DNA from: Rhodobacterales bacterium HKCCA1288
GTDB taxonomy: Bacteria; Pseudomonadota; Alphaproteobacteria; Rhodobacterales; Rhodobacteraceae
Assembly: GCA_015693905.1 (NCBI GenBank)
Contig: CP065161.1
Location: 2,091,001 to 2,155,000, forward strand
Direction of reading: 5' to 3'
DNA length: 64,000 nt
Shown piece by piece: positions 56,178 through 64,000 of the stretch. The notes under the pieces were generated by a model that was not told where the DNA came from, did not search any database, and saw nothing but the letters and a program-made list of their open reading frames with translations. The position numbers and the translations under genes are program-made. Within the stretch, counting starts at the first letter, position 1; each line of letters starts with the position of its first letter.

Positions 56178-56924
56178 ATGTTGCGCTCTGGAGTGATCGC
56201 TAAAAAATTGGGTATGACCCGCCTGTTCATGGAAGATGGTCGTCAGATCCCTGTGACCGTTTTGCAATTGGATGGTCTTCAGGTTGTGGCACAGCGCACC
56301 ACTGACAAAGATGGCTACACTGCCATCCAGCTCGGTGCAGGTTCCGCAAAAGCAAAGCGCGTTTCGGCGCCAATGCGCGGCCATTTCGCCGCTGCAAAGG
56401 TTGAGCCTAAGCGTAAGCTTGCGGAATTCCGTGTTGACCCTGAGAATTTGGTGGCCGTTGGTGAAGAAATCACCGCAGACCATTATTTCGAAGGCCAATT
56501 CGTTGACGTGTCTGGCACCTCGACTGGTAAAGGTTTCGCGGGTGCGATGAAGCGCCATAACTTCGGCGGTTTGCGTGCGTCTCACGGCGTGTCGATCAGC
56601 CACCGTTCGCATGGTTCGACAGGTCAGTGTCAAGATCCTGGTCGCGTGTTTAAGGGCAAGAAAATGGCAGGCCATTTGGGTTCGGTGCGCGTCACCACTC
56701 AAAACCTGCAAGTTGTTCGCACCGATGCAGATCGTGGCTTGATCATGGTCAAAGGCGCTGTTCCTGGCACCAAAGGTGGTTGGGTGACCATCAAAGACGC
56801 GGTGAAAAAGCCATTCCCTGAGAATGCTGTTTTGCCTGCTGCTTTGAAATCCGCCGCCGCCGCAGCTGCGCCTGCAACCGAGGCCCCCGCAGAGGACGCC
56901 CCTGCCGAGGGAGGTGAAGCATAA
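56178..56924 (+). CDS. rplC: 50S ribosomal protein L3
   Basis: 248 residues. [20 protein letters not shown] start; [20 protein letters not shown] is the loop reaching the peptidyl transferase centre, with the conserved glutamine in [19 protein letters not shown]. About 30 residues longer than E. coli L3 through an Ala/Pro/Glu tail ([18 protein letters not shown]). One-base overlap with rplD. Confidence 0.97.
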   Translation: MLRSGVIAKKLGMTRLFMEDGRQIPVTVLQLDGLQVVAQRTTDKDGYTAIQLGAGSAKAKRVSAPMRGHFAAAKVEPKRKLAEFRVDPENLVAVGEEITADHYFEGQFVDVSGTSTGKGFAGAMKRHNFGGLRASHGVSISHRSHGSTGQCQDPGRVFKGKKMAGHLGSVRVTTQNLQVVRTDADRGLIMVKGAVPGTKGGWVTIKDAVKKPFPENAVLPAALKSAAAAAAPATEAPAEDAPAEGGEA

Positions 56925-57544
56925 TGAAACTTGACGTCATTAAATTGGACGGTGGCAAAGCGGGATCTGTTGATCTTGGCGATGACATTTATGGTCTTGA
57001 GCCCCGTGCTGACATCCTGCACCGCGTTGTCCGTTGGCAGCGTAACAAGGCGCAGGCCGGCACGCACAAGGTTAAAACCCGTTCTGAAGTCAGCTATTCG
57101 ACCAAGAAGATCTATCGCCAAAAGGGCACTGGTGGCGCGCGCCACGGGTCTCGTAAGGCGCCGATCTTCCGTAAGGGTGGCATTTACAAAGGCCCAACCC
57201 CACGCAGCCATGCGCACGAGCTTCCTAAGAAGTTCCGTAAGCTTGGTCTGAAGCACGCTTTGTCTGCCAAAGTGGCAGCAGGCGAGTTGGTGATCATCGA
57301 AGCAGCGGCCATGGCCGAGGCGAAAACCGCGCAATTGGCCAAGCAGGTGAAGAACCTTGGTTGGAAGCGTGCCTTGATCATTGACGGTGCAACGGTTGAT
57401 GCGAACTTCGCCCAAGCGGCGCGTAACATCGAGGGTCTCGATGTGCTGCCATCCATGGGCGCGAATGTCTATGACATCCTCAAGCGCGACACTCTGGTGT
57501 TGACGAAGGCGGGTGTCGAAGCACTGGAGGCTCGCCTAAAATGA
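56924..57544 (+). CDS. rplD: 50S ribosomal protein L4
   Basis: 206 residues. Tunnel loop [20 protein letters not shown] and [14 protein letters not shown] are intact. L4 lines the exit tunnel and in E. coli autoregulates the S10 operon. ATGA overlap with rplW. Confidence 0.97.
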   Translation: MKLDVIKLDGGKAGSVDLGDDIYGLEPRADILHRVVRWQRNKAQAGTHKVKTRSEVSYSTKKIYRQKGTGGARHGSRKAPIFRKGGIYKGPTPRSHAHELPKKFRKLGLKHALSAKVAAGELVIIEAAAMAEAKTAQLAKQVKNLGWKRALIIDGATVDANFAQAARNIEGLDVLPSMGANVYDILKRDTLVLTKAGVEALEARLK

Positions 57545-57837
57545 GCACGAAGCCAGAACATTATGACGTGATCCGCCGCCCGATCATCACGGAAAAAGCC
57601 ACTATGGCCTCCGAGAACAATGCGGTTGTGTTCGAAGTTGCGATTGATGCGAATAAACCTCAGATCAAGGAGGCTGTTGAAAGCCTGTTTGGTGTGAAGG
57701 TGAAAGCGGTCAATACAACTGTCACCAAAGGCAAGAACAAGCGTTTCCGTGGCATCGCGGGCACCCGTAAGGATGTCAAGAAGGCCTATGTAACGCTGGA
57801 AGAAGGCAACACAATCGACGTGGCCACAGGTCTTTGA
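57541..57837 (+). CDS. rplW: 50S ribosomal protein L23
   Basis: 98 residues. [18 protein letters not shown] and [14 protein letters not shown] are conserved. It lies at the tunnel exit and docks trigger factor and SRP. Followed by an unusual 307-base gap. Confidence 0.97.
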   Translation: MSTKPEHYDVIRRPIITEKATMASENNAVVFEVAIDANKPQIKEAVESLFGVKVKAVNTTVTKGKNKRFRGIAGTRKDVKKAYVTLEEGNTIDVATGL

Positions 57838-58144
57838 TCTGTCCCACGTTCGGGCGTTTTGCCTGATCTGACCTCAGCGAGGCCCCGACTGCGGATGCGG
57901 TTGGGGCCTTGTTCATCGCAAAGGCGGCTGCACAGTCGGGAAGGGGCCTTGACCTTAGGGCGTCACTTTCCTACACAGCGCCATCGCGATAGCCCCAGAT
58001 TCGTCTGGGGCTTTGCTGTTGTTCGCATGAACGACATTTCACTGGGACCTTCGGGGCCCTCATTTATCGGTCACCCAATTCGGGGGACTTACAACATAGG
58101 TGGGTTTTTAATGACCTGCCGTTAGCAAACGGAAGACAGAAAGC
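57838..58144 (+). other. Unusual rplW-rplB gap with two hairpins
   Basis: 307 bases with no convincing gene. Contains AGGCCCCGAC (57880-57889) pairing with GTTGGGGCCT (57900-57909), and AGCCCCAGA-TTCG-TCTGGGGCT (57991-58012) followed by TTGCTGTTG. Both look terminator-like. An 88-codon open frame crosses the gap but has low-complexity, noise-like sequence. The usual rplW-rplB spacing in bacteria is about 10-20 bases. Confidence 0.55.
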
Positions 58145-58987
58145 ATGGCACTTAAGTCGTATAAGCCGACGACGCCGGGCCAGCGCGGGCTGGTGCTGAT
58201 CGACCGTTCGGAGCTGTGGAAAGGACGTCCTGTCAAATCCCTGACTGAGGGTTTGACGAAAAAGGGCGGTCGGAACAATACCGGACGGATTACCGCACGC
58301 CGCCGCGGTGGTGGCGCGAAGCGTCTCTATCGTATCGTGGATTTCAAGCGTCGTAAATTTGACGTCACAGCCACGGTTGAACGGATCGAATACGATCCTA
58401 ACCGCACCGCCTTCATCGCGTTGATCCGCTACAGCGATGGCGAGCAGGCCTATATCCTCGCGCCACAGCGTTTGGCTGTTGGGGATGCGGTTGTCGCCTC
58501 TGCAAAAGCAGATATTAAGCCCGGTAACGCAATGCCATTTTCTGGCATGCCCATCGGGACAATCGTTCACAATATCGAATTGAAGCCCGGTAAGGGTGGC
58601 CAAATCGCACGCGCGGCGGGCACGTATGCCCAGTTCGTTGGTCGTGACGGTGGCTATGCTCAGATCCGCCTCTCTTCTGGTGAATTGCGTCTGGTGCGTC
58701 AGGAATGCATGGCAACCATTGGTGCCGTGTCAAACCCTGACAACTCGAACCAAAACCTTGGTAAAGCGGGCCGCGTCCGCCACATGGGCAAGCGTCCAAG
58801 CGTCCGTGGTGTTGCGATGAACCCAATCGATCACCCACATGGTGGTGGTGAAGGCCGCACATCTGGTGGCCGTACGCCAGTTACCCCATGGGGTAAGGAT
58901 ACCAAGGGCACCCGCACCCGCAACAAGAACAAGGCATCGCAGAAGCTGATTATCCGCTCGCGTCATGCCAAGAAGAAAGGGCGTTAA
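58145..58987 (+). CDS. rplB: 50S ribosomal protein L2
   Basis: 280 residues. [20 protein letters not shown] start, [20 protein letters not shown], and the catalytic-centre region [18 protein letters not shown] with the conserved histidine. Needed for peptidyl transfer and subunit joining. Confidence 0.98.
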   Translation: MALKSYKPTTPGQRGLVLIDRSELWKGRPVKSLTEGLTKKGGRNNTGRITARRRGGGAKRLYRIVDFKRRKFDVTATVERIEYDPNRTAFIALIRYSDGEQAYILAPQRLAVGDAVVASAKADIKPGNAMPFSGMPIGTIVHNIELKPGKGGQIARAAGTYAQFVGRDGGYAQIRLSSGELRLVRQECMATIGAVSNPDNSNQNLGKAGRVRHMGKRPSVRGVAMNPIDHPHGGGEGRTSGGRTPVTPWGKDTKGTRTRNKNKASQKLIIRSRHAKKKGR

Positions 58988-58990
58988 TAG

Positions 58991-59269
58991 ATGAGCCGTT
59001 CTGTATGGAAAGGCCCTTTTGTCGACGCATACGTCCTCAAGAAGGCAGAAAAAGCGCGGGAGTCTGGGCGCAACGAAGTGATCAAAATCTGGTCGCGCCG
59101 TTCAACCATCCTGCCACAATTCGTTGGCCTCACCTTTGGTGTCTATAACGGGCAAAAGCACATCCCCGTGAACGTCACTGAAGACATGATCGGTCAGAAA
59201 TTCGGTGAATATTCTCCAACGCGCACCTATTACGGGCACGCTGCGGATAAGAAAGCGAAAAGGAAGTAA
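58991..59269 (+). CDS. rpsS: 30S ribosomal protein S19
   Basis: 92 residues. [20 protein letters not shown] and [20 protein letters not shown]. Binds 16S rRNA in the head with S13. Confidence 0.98.
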   Translation: MSRSVWKGPFVDAYVLKKAEKARESGRNEVIKIWSRRSTILPQFVGLTFGVYNGQKHIPVNVTEDMIGQKFGEYSPTRTYYGHAADKKAKRK

Positions 59270-59272
59270 GCC

Positions 59273-59653
59273 ATGGGCAAGGATAAGAATCCCCGCCGCG
59301 TGGCGGACAATGAAGCGATGGCAAAACTGCGCATGTTGCGCACAAGCCCGCAGAAATTGAACCTCATCGCGCAAATGATCCGTGGGAAGAAAGTTGACAA
59401 GGCTTTGACCGCGTTGACCTTCTCCAACAAGCGCATCGCGATTGACGTGAAGAAATGCCTTCAGTCTGCCATTGCGAATGCTGAAAACAACCACAGCCTT
59501 GATGTGGATGAATTGGTCGTTGCCGAAGCATATGTCGGCAAGAACCTGATCATGAAGCGTGGTCGTCCACGTGCCCGTGGTCGGTTTGGCCGCATCCACA
59601 AGCCGTTCTCTGAACTAACCATCAAGGTTCGCCAGGTCGAGGAGCAAGCGTAA
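59273..59653 (+). CDS. rplV: 50S ribosomal protein L22
   Basis: 126 residues. [20 protein letters not shown] and the tunnel hairpin [20 protein letters not shown] are present. Overlaps rpsC by one base. Confidence 0.98.
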   Translation: MGKDKNPRRVADNEAMAKLRMLRTSPQKLNLIAQMIRGKKVDKALTALTFSNKRIAIDVKKCLQSAIANAENNHSLDVDELVVAEAYVGKNLIMKRGRPRARGRFGRIHKPFSELTIKVRQVEEQA

Positions 59654-60360
59654 TGGGTCATAAGGTAAATCCAATTGGCATGCGCCTGCAGGTCAACCGC
59701 ACTTGGGACAGCCGCTGGTATGCGGACACCAAGGATTACGGCAACCTGTTGCTCGAAGATCTGCGTATGCGTGAATTCGTGGCGAAAGAGTGCAAGCAAG
59801 CTGGTGTCTCCAAAGTCATCATCGAGCGTCCGCACCGCAAGTGCCGCGTCACCATCCACACCGCTCGCCCTGGTGTTATCATCGGGAAAAAAGGTGCGGA
59901 TATTGAAGGCCTGCGCAAAAAGCTGGCCGCAATGACCGACAGCGAATTGCACCTCAACATCGTTGAAGTGCGCAAGCCAGAAGTTGATGCGGCATTGGTG
60001 GCAGAGTCCATCGCGCAGCAGCTTGAGCGCCGCGTTTCGTTCCGCCGCGCAATGAAGCGCGCCGTGCAGAACGCGATGCGCATGGGTGCCTTGGGTATCC
60101 GTGTTAACGTGGCTGGTCGCTTGGGTGGCGCTGAAATCGCCCGCACCGAATGGTATCGTGAGGGCCGCGTGCCGCTTCACACATTGCGCGCAGACATTGA
60201 CTACGCGCATGCAGAAGCGTCCACACCTTACGGGATCATTGGGATCAAGGTCTGGATCTTCAAGGGTGAAATCCTTGAGCATGATCCATCGGCGCGTGAT
60301 CGCCGTTTGGCCGAAATGCAGGATAGCGGTGGGGCACCACGCCCGCGCCGTGATCGCTGA
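59653..60360 (+). CDS. rpsC: 30S ribosomal protein S3
   Basis: 235 residues. [20 protein letters not shown] start; KH motif [37 protein letters not shown]. Lines the mRNA entry channel. Confidence 0.98.
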   Translation: MGHKVNPIGMRLQVNRTWDSRWYADTKDYGNLLLEDLRMREFVAKECKQAGVSKVIIERPHRKCRVTIHTARPGVIIGKKGADIEGLRKKLAAMTDSELHLNIVEVRKPEVDAALVAESIAQQLERRVSFRRAMKRAVQNAMRMGALGIRVNVAGRLGGAEIARTEWYREGRVPLHTLRADIDYAHAEASTPYGIIGIKVWIFKGEILEHDPSARDRRLAEMQDSGGAPRPRRDR

Positions 60361-60372
60361 GGAGTTTGACAG

Positions 60373-60786
60373 ATGCTGCAACCAAAGCGCACAAAATTCC
60401 GCAAGATGCACAAAGGCCGCATCAAGGGTGAAGCAAAAGGCGGGTCTGACCTGAACTTTGGCACCTTTGGCCTGAAAGCCCTTCAGCCTGAGCGCGTTAC
60501 CGCGCGCCAGATCGAAGCTGCCCGCCGCGCCCTGACACGCCACATGAAGCGTCAAGGTCGTGTATGGATCCGCATCTTCCCTGACACCCCTGTAACTTCG
60601 AAACCAACCGAAGTGCGTATGGGTAAAGGTAAAGGTTCGGTCGATTACTGGGCATGCAAGGTCAAACCAGGCCGTGTTATGTTTGAGATTGACGGCGTTA
60701 ACGAAGAAATCGCACGCGAGGCGCTGCGCCTTGCCGCGATGAAGCTGCCAATCAAAACACGCACAGTGGCACGCGAAGACTGGTAA
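60373..60786 (+). CDS. rplP: 50S ribosomal protein L16
   Basis: 137 residues. [20 protein letters not shown] start and [16 protein letters not shown] with Arg82, the equivalent of the arginine hydroxylated on E. coli L16. Last gene before a terminator and an inverted oxygenase-like gene. Confidence 0.98.
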   Translation: MLQPKRTKFRKMHKGRIKGEAKGGSDLNFGTFGLKALQPERVTARQIEAARRALTRHMKRQGRVWIRIFPDTPVTSKPTEVRMGKGKGSVDYWACKVKPGRVMFEIDGVNEEIAREALRLAAMKLPIKTRTVAREDW

Positions 60787-60809
60787 TTTCAGCTTCGCTT
60801 GTGAAAATC

Positions 60810-60845
60810 AAAACCCCCGCAGAGCAATCTGCGGGGGTTTTTCTT
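60810..60845. terminator. Strong terminator after rplP (bidirectional)
   Basis: Perfect 14-base stem AAAACCCCCGCAGA / TCTGCGGGGGTTTT with a GCAA loop. It separates rplP from the convergent oxygenase-like gene, and so splits the S10 from the spc genes. Confidence 0.92.
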
Positions 60846-61465
60846 TAGTCCCAACGATAATTAAAGCTGACGCTGATCCGCTCATCCTCGGCCATATTCA
60901 TCGGCACCTCATGGCGCAACCAGCTTTCCCAGAGCAGCACATCACCGACATTTGGCTTTACATAGATAAAGGGCTGTAATTCTGCGCGTGCGGTCTTGGC
61001 CCGCGTTGGGGCCGCCATCATGCGCGACAGGCGCGGGTCTTCCAGTTTCAACGCCGATGCACCTTCGGGCATTGCAACATATGTTGTCCCCGAAATTACC
61101 GAATGCGGATGAATATGCGAGCTATGCGTGCCGCCTTCGGGCAGGATGTTGATCCATAAATCCTCAAGAACCAGAGCGCGGCCATCCAAATCGAATTCCA
61201 AATCCTTGACGAATTCCGCGACATGATGATCGAGAATTTTCACCAAATCCGCAAAGATCGGAAAGCGCCAAGGCAGATCGGTGAGCGAGGCATAGGACGT
61301 ATATCCAGGATATCCGTTTTCCTCGCACCATGTTTGACCCGCTTCGTCATCCTCTGCGATAACGAGGCAAGATTGCTCTAACTCGGCCAAATCAAGCTGA
61401 GGGGCTGCCTCGTGCAGATTGCCGTGATAGAGGCGTGTGACGAATAAGGATGATATCTGTGCCAT
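60845..61465 (-). CDS. Putative 2OG-Fe(II) oxygenase (TIGR02466-like)
   Basis: 206 residues. A double-stranded beta-helix oxygenase is suggested by WINILPEGGTHSSHIHPHSV (candidate iron ligands His117 and His119), ISGTTYVAMPEG, and the C-terminal LLWESWLRHEVPMN (candidate distal His185) followed by ERISVSFNYRW (Arg196, 2-oxoglutarate contact). The pattern matches a family of hypothetical Fe/2OG oxygenases. The gene is antisense inside the ribosomal cluster, next to rplP. Substrate unknown; a ribosomal protein is possible but unproven. Confidence 0.78.
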   Translation of the reverse strand: MAQISSLFVTRLYHGNLHEAAPQLDLAELEQSCLVIAEDDEAGQTWCEENGYPGYTSYASLTDLPWRFPIFADLVKILDHHVAEFVKDLEFDLDGRALVLEDLWINILPEGGTHSSHIHPHSVISGTTYVAMPEGASALKLEDPRLSRMMAAPTRAKTARAELQPFIYVKPNVGDVLLWESWLRHEVPMNMAEDERISVSFNYRWD

Positions 61466-61707
61466 AGGCCTTCCTTAGATCAAGATGCGCCAAGCCGCGC
61501 GGAACGGATGACGGAACCATAGCCTAGGTCTAGGTGCGGGGCGAGGGTAGACCACAACAGCCTTTGAAAAACGCGGATAAATTCCCCCGTGGGGTTGCCA
61601 TATGCCCAAGATGCGCGTATGTGCCGCCTCTATCCACCTACTCCAACGGAATCAGGGTGACGCTTTTTGCGGCCCTCCGTTGATTGTTGAAAAGGAAGAC
61701 CAACGCG
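61466..61707. promoter_or_regulatory. Divergent region, oxygenase / spc operon
   Basis: 242 bases between divergent genes, needed to start the rpmC transcript because a terminator precedes it. The best candidate pair is TTGCCA (61595-61600) and TATGTG (61618-61623) with 17-base spacing, a weak match. No gene seen. Confidence 0.4.
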
Positions 61708-61917
61708 ATGAACGCGCAAGACCTACGTGATAAAACGCCTGACCAGCTGCGTGATCAGCTTGTTCAGTTGAAGAAGGAAGCGTTTAACCTGCGCTTCCAA
61801 CAGGCCACTGGCCAATTGGAAAACACCGCCCGTATGCGCCAAGTGCGCCGTGACGTGGCCCGTGTGAACACGATTCTATCTCAGAAGGCAGCAGCAGCCG
61901 CAGGGGAGGCCAACTAA
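61708..61917 (+). CDS. rpmC: 50S ribosomal protein L29
   Basis: 69 residues from ATG 61708; in-frame codons to 61684 are not conserved. [20 protein letters not shown] and [21 protein letters not shown] short Ala-rich tail. One-base overlap with rpsQ. Confidence 0.97.
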   Translation: MNAQDLRDKTPDQLRDQLVQLKKEAFNLRFQQATGQLENTARMRQVRRDVARVNTILSQKAAAAAGEAN

Positions 61918-62147
61918 TGCCCAAACGTATCCTGCAAGGTGTTGTCACCTCTGATCAGAATGAACAAACCGTCACCGTGTCTGTAGAGCGCCGCTTTACG
62001 CACCCAGTGATGAAGAAGACGGTTCGTAAGTCCAAGAAGTATCGGGCCCACGATCCGCAGAACCAATTCAAAGTTGGCGATATCGTCCGCATTCAGGAAT
62101 GTGCGCCAATTTCGAAGTCGAAACGCTGGGAAGTCATCGCAAACTAA
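61917..62147 (+). CDS. rpsQ: 30S ribosomal protein S17
   Basis: 76 residues. [40 protein letters not shown] and [13 protein letters not shown]. Primary 16S binder of the OB-fold class. Confidence 0.97.
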   Translation: MPKRILQGVVTSDQNEQTVTVSVERRFTHPVMKKTVRKSKKYRAHDPQNQFKVGDIVRIQECAPISKSKRWEVIAN

Positions 62148-62222
62148 GCGCTGAATTTCAGTTTAACGAAACCCTGGGGGTAATGTCCGCATCGGCGCCC
62201 CCAAAGGTCGGGAGATACCACT

Positions 62223-62591
62223 ATGATCCAGATGCAGACCAATCTGGATGTAGCTGACAACTCTGGCGCTCGCCGAGTTCAGTGCATCAAGGTTCTGGGT
62301 GGATCCAAGCGGAAATATGCCTCGGTGGGTGACATCATCGTGGTATCCGTGAAGGAAGCCATCCCACGCGGTCGTGTAAAAAAGGGCGATGTCCGTAAGG
62401 CCGTTGTCGTGCGCACCGCAAAAGAAGTTCGCCGCGAAGATGGCACAGCCATCCGTTTCGACCGCAATGCGGCCGTGATCCTCAACAACAACAACGAGCC
62501 TGTTGGCACCCGTATCTTCGGGCCAGTTGTGCGTGAGTTGCGTGCGAAGAACTTCATGAAGATCATCTCGCTCGCTCCGGAGGTGCTGTAA
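62223..62591 (+). CDS. rplN: 50S ribosomal protein L14
   Basis: 122 residues. [40 protein letters not shown] and [20 protein letters not shown]. Docks RsfS and L19 at the subunit interface. Confidence 0.98.
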   Translation: MIQMQTNLDVADNSGARRVQCIKVLGGSKRKYASVGDIIVVSVKEAIPRGRVKKGDVRKAVVVRTAKEVRREDGTAIRFDRNAAVILNNNNEPVGTRIFGPVVRELRAKNFMKIISLAPEVL

Positions 62592-62592
62592 T

Positions 62593-62898
62593 ATGGCTGC
62601 CAAGTTGAAAAAGGGCGACAAGGTCGTCGTGCTTGCTGGCAAGGATAAGGGCAAAGAGGGTGAAATCTCTGCCGTTATGCCAAAGGCCAACAAAGCCATT
62701 GTGGACGGCGTGAACATCGCCATCCGTCACACCCGCCAATCTGCACAGGGCCAAGGCGGCCGCCTTCCAAAGGCGATGCCAATTGACCTGTCCAATCTGG
62801 CGCTTCTGGACAAAAACGGCAAACCCACCCGTGTTGGCTTCAAGGTTGAAGACGGCAAGAAGGTGCGTATCGCCAAAACCACGGGGGAGGTCATCTAA
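62593..62898 (+). CDS. rplX: 50S ribosomal protein L24
   Basis: 101 residues. [20 protein letters not shown] is the KOW start; [20 protein letters not shown] and [20 protein letters not shown] follow. One-base overlap with rplE. Confidence 0.97.
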   Translation: MAAKLKKGDKVVVLAGKDKGKEGEISAVMPKANKAIVDGVNIAIRHTRQSAQGQGGRLPKAMPIDLSNLALLDKNGKPTRVGFKVEDGKKVRIAKTTGEVI

Positions 62899-63461
62899 TG
62901 CTTGATACGGCAAACTATACCCCACGTCTGAAGGCGGCTTTTGCTTCGACTGTTCGCCCTGCGATGAAGGAAGAGTTCGGCTATAAGAACGATATGCAAA
63001 TCCCACGTTTGGATAAGATCGTTCTGAACATTGGCGCAGGCGCCGAAGCCGTGCGTGACAGCAAAAAAGTGAAATCCGCTCAGGAAGACCTCAGCGCGAT
63101 TGCAGGCCAGCAGGCCGTTGTGACCAAGGCAAAGAAATCCATCGCGGGCTTCCGTGTTCGCGAAGATATGCCTCTTGGCGCAAAGGTTACCCTGCGCGGC
63201 GACCGCATGTATGAATTCCTTGATCGTCTGATCACTGTGGCTATGCCGCGCATCCGCGACTTCCGCGGTGTGTCTGGCAAGTCCTTTGACGGCCGTGGCA
63301 ACTACGCCATGGGGATCAAAGAACATATCGTTTTCCCTGAAATCAACTTCGACAAGGTCGATGAGGTTTGGGGGATGGACATTATCATTTGCACCACCGC
63401 GAAAACTGACGCGGAAGCCAAGGCGCTGTTGAAGCATTTCAACATGCCCTTCAATTCGTGA
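62898..63461 (+). CDS. rplE: 50S ribosomal protein L5
   Basis: 187 residues. [38 protein letters not shown] and [16 protein letters not shown]. Binds 5S rRNA with L18 and L25. Confidence 0.98.
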   Translation: MLDTANYTPRLKAAFASTVRPAMKEEFGYKNDMQIPRLDKIVLNIGAGAEAVRDSKKVKSAQEDLSAIAGQQAVVTKAKKSIAGFRVREDMPLGAKVTLRGDRMYEFLDRLITVAMPRIRDFRGVSGKSFDGRGNYAMGIKEHIVFPEINFDKVDEVWGMDIIICTTAKTDAEAKALLKHFNMPFNS

Positions 63462-63482
63462 TCGCGGGAGGAGAGTAGAACA

Positions 63483-63788
63483 ATGGCAAAGAAGTCCATG
63501 GTTGCACGCGAAGTGAAGCGCCAAAAGCTTGTTGCGAAATACGCAGCAAAGCGTGCCGCGCTGAAAGAAATCGCGAATGATGAATCGAAGCCGATGGAAG
63601 AGCGTTTTAAGGCTCGTCTGAAACTGGCAGAGCTGCCACGTAACAGCTCCGCCACTCGTCTTCATAACCGTTGCCAGCTCACGGGGCGCCCAAAGGCCTA
63701 TTACCGTAAGCTGAAAGTCTCGCGTATCATGCTGCGTGAATTGGCCTCGAACGGCCAAATCCCCGGCATGGTTAAGTCGAGCTGGTAA
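63483..63788 (+). CDS. rpsN: 30S ribosomal protein S14 (zinc-independent)
   Basis: 101 residues. [20 protein letters not shown] and [20 protein letters not shown]; the length and single Cys show the zinc-free type. Confidence 0.97.
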   Translation: MAKKSMVAREVKRQKLVAKYAAKRAALKEIANDESKPMEERFKARLKLAELPRNSSATRLHNRCQLTGRPKAYYRKLKVSRIMLRELASNGQIPGMVKSSW

Positions 63789-63801
63789 GGAGGTCTGACA
63801 G

Positions 63802-64000
63802 ATGAATGATCCTCTTGGTGATATGCTGACCCGCATCCGCAATGCACAGATGCGTGGTAAGTCCACAGTCGTGACGCCCGCTTCCAAGCTGCGTGCTTGG
63901 GTTTTGGATGTGTTGGCCGATGAAGGCTATATCCGCGGCTACGAGCGCACCTCTGATGCCGCAGGGCATCCTGCGCTGGAAATCAGCCTGAAATACTATG
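63802..64000 (+). CDS. rpsH: 30S ribosomal protein S8, 3' end cut by window
   Basis: First 66 residues visible, from ATG 63802 with AAGGAGG ahead: [20 protein letters not shown] and [13 protein letters not shown], the N-terminal S8 domain. Runs off the right edge. Confidence 0.96.
   Translation, partial: MNDPLGDMLTRIRNAQMRGKSTVVTPASKLRAWVLDVLADEGYIRGYERTSDAAGHPALEISLKYY

Noticed and set aside
57859-58125. 88-codon frame in the rplW-rplB gap
   Set aside because: Crosses both hairpins, no ribosome site, noise-like composition.

Overview
The window is a stretch of chromosome from an alphaproteobacterium, almost certainly order Rhodobacterales (Roseobacter/Rhodobacter group). The evidence is gene order (folK-rpoZ-rsh-DUF2062-pdxJ-acpS-lepB-rnc-era-DUF1491-recO; chvI-chvG-hprK-rapZ-EIIA-HPr; tRNA-Trp-secE-nusG), 1378-residue RpoB, Ala/Glu-rich tails on L3 and RpoC, and families typical of the order (DUF6473, twin-transmembrane protein beside a PduO-type adenosyltransferase, methylsuccinyl-CoA dehydrogenase). 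I see no phage, insertion sequence, integrase or CRISPR. The species cannot be named from sequence alone.

Left third (1-17.3 kb): a truncated ABC exporter with a LysE exporter and ispH on the minus strand; a hybrid histidine kinase; a NYN-domain protein; then the long plus-strand block from folK to recO (folate, RNA polymerase omega, stringent response, vitamin B6, ACP activation, protein export, RNase III, Era, RecO). It ends with a META-domain lipoprotein and a (2S)-methylsuccinyl-CoA dehydrogenase of the ethylmalonyl-CoA pathway.

Middle (17.4-34.6 kb): a TauE/SafE exporter converging on PEP carboxykinase; the ChvI/ChvG two-component system, whose kinase gene carries an in-frame amber codon; the linked regulatory PTS genes hprK-rapZ-EIIA-HPr; an acyltransferase; 3-hydroxyacyl-CoA dehydrogenase; etfBA; cobalamin adenosyltransferase; an SDR; parC; and an unknown lipoprotein. 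Mcd, ETF, the hydroxyacyl-CoA dehydrogenase and AdoCbl supply fit a cell assimilating acetyl-CoA through CoA esters, with PckA for gluconeogenesis.

Right half (34.7-64 kb): translation and transcription genes: tuf copy 1, tRNA-Trp, secE-nusG, rplKA, rplJL, rpoBC, then (after a rhamnosyltransferase-like gene and a DMT transporter) rpsL-rpsG-fusA-tuf copy 2, and the S10/spc cluster up to a truncated rpsH. The two tuf copies read as identical base for base. The S10/spc cluster is split by a convergent terminator and an inverted 2OG-Fe(II) oxygenase-like gene lying directly beside rplP (L16). Several intergenic stretches hold strong hairpins or palindromes not explained by genes.

No clearly new multi-gene system was found. 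The best leads are the amber codon in chvG, the oxygenase inside the ribosomal cluster, and the structured non-coding gaps between ribosomal genes.
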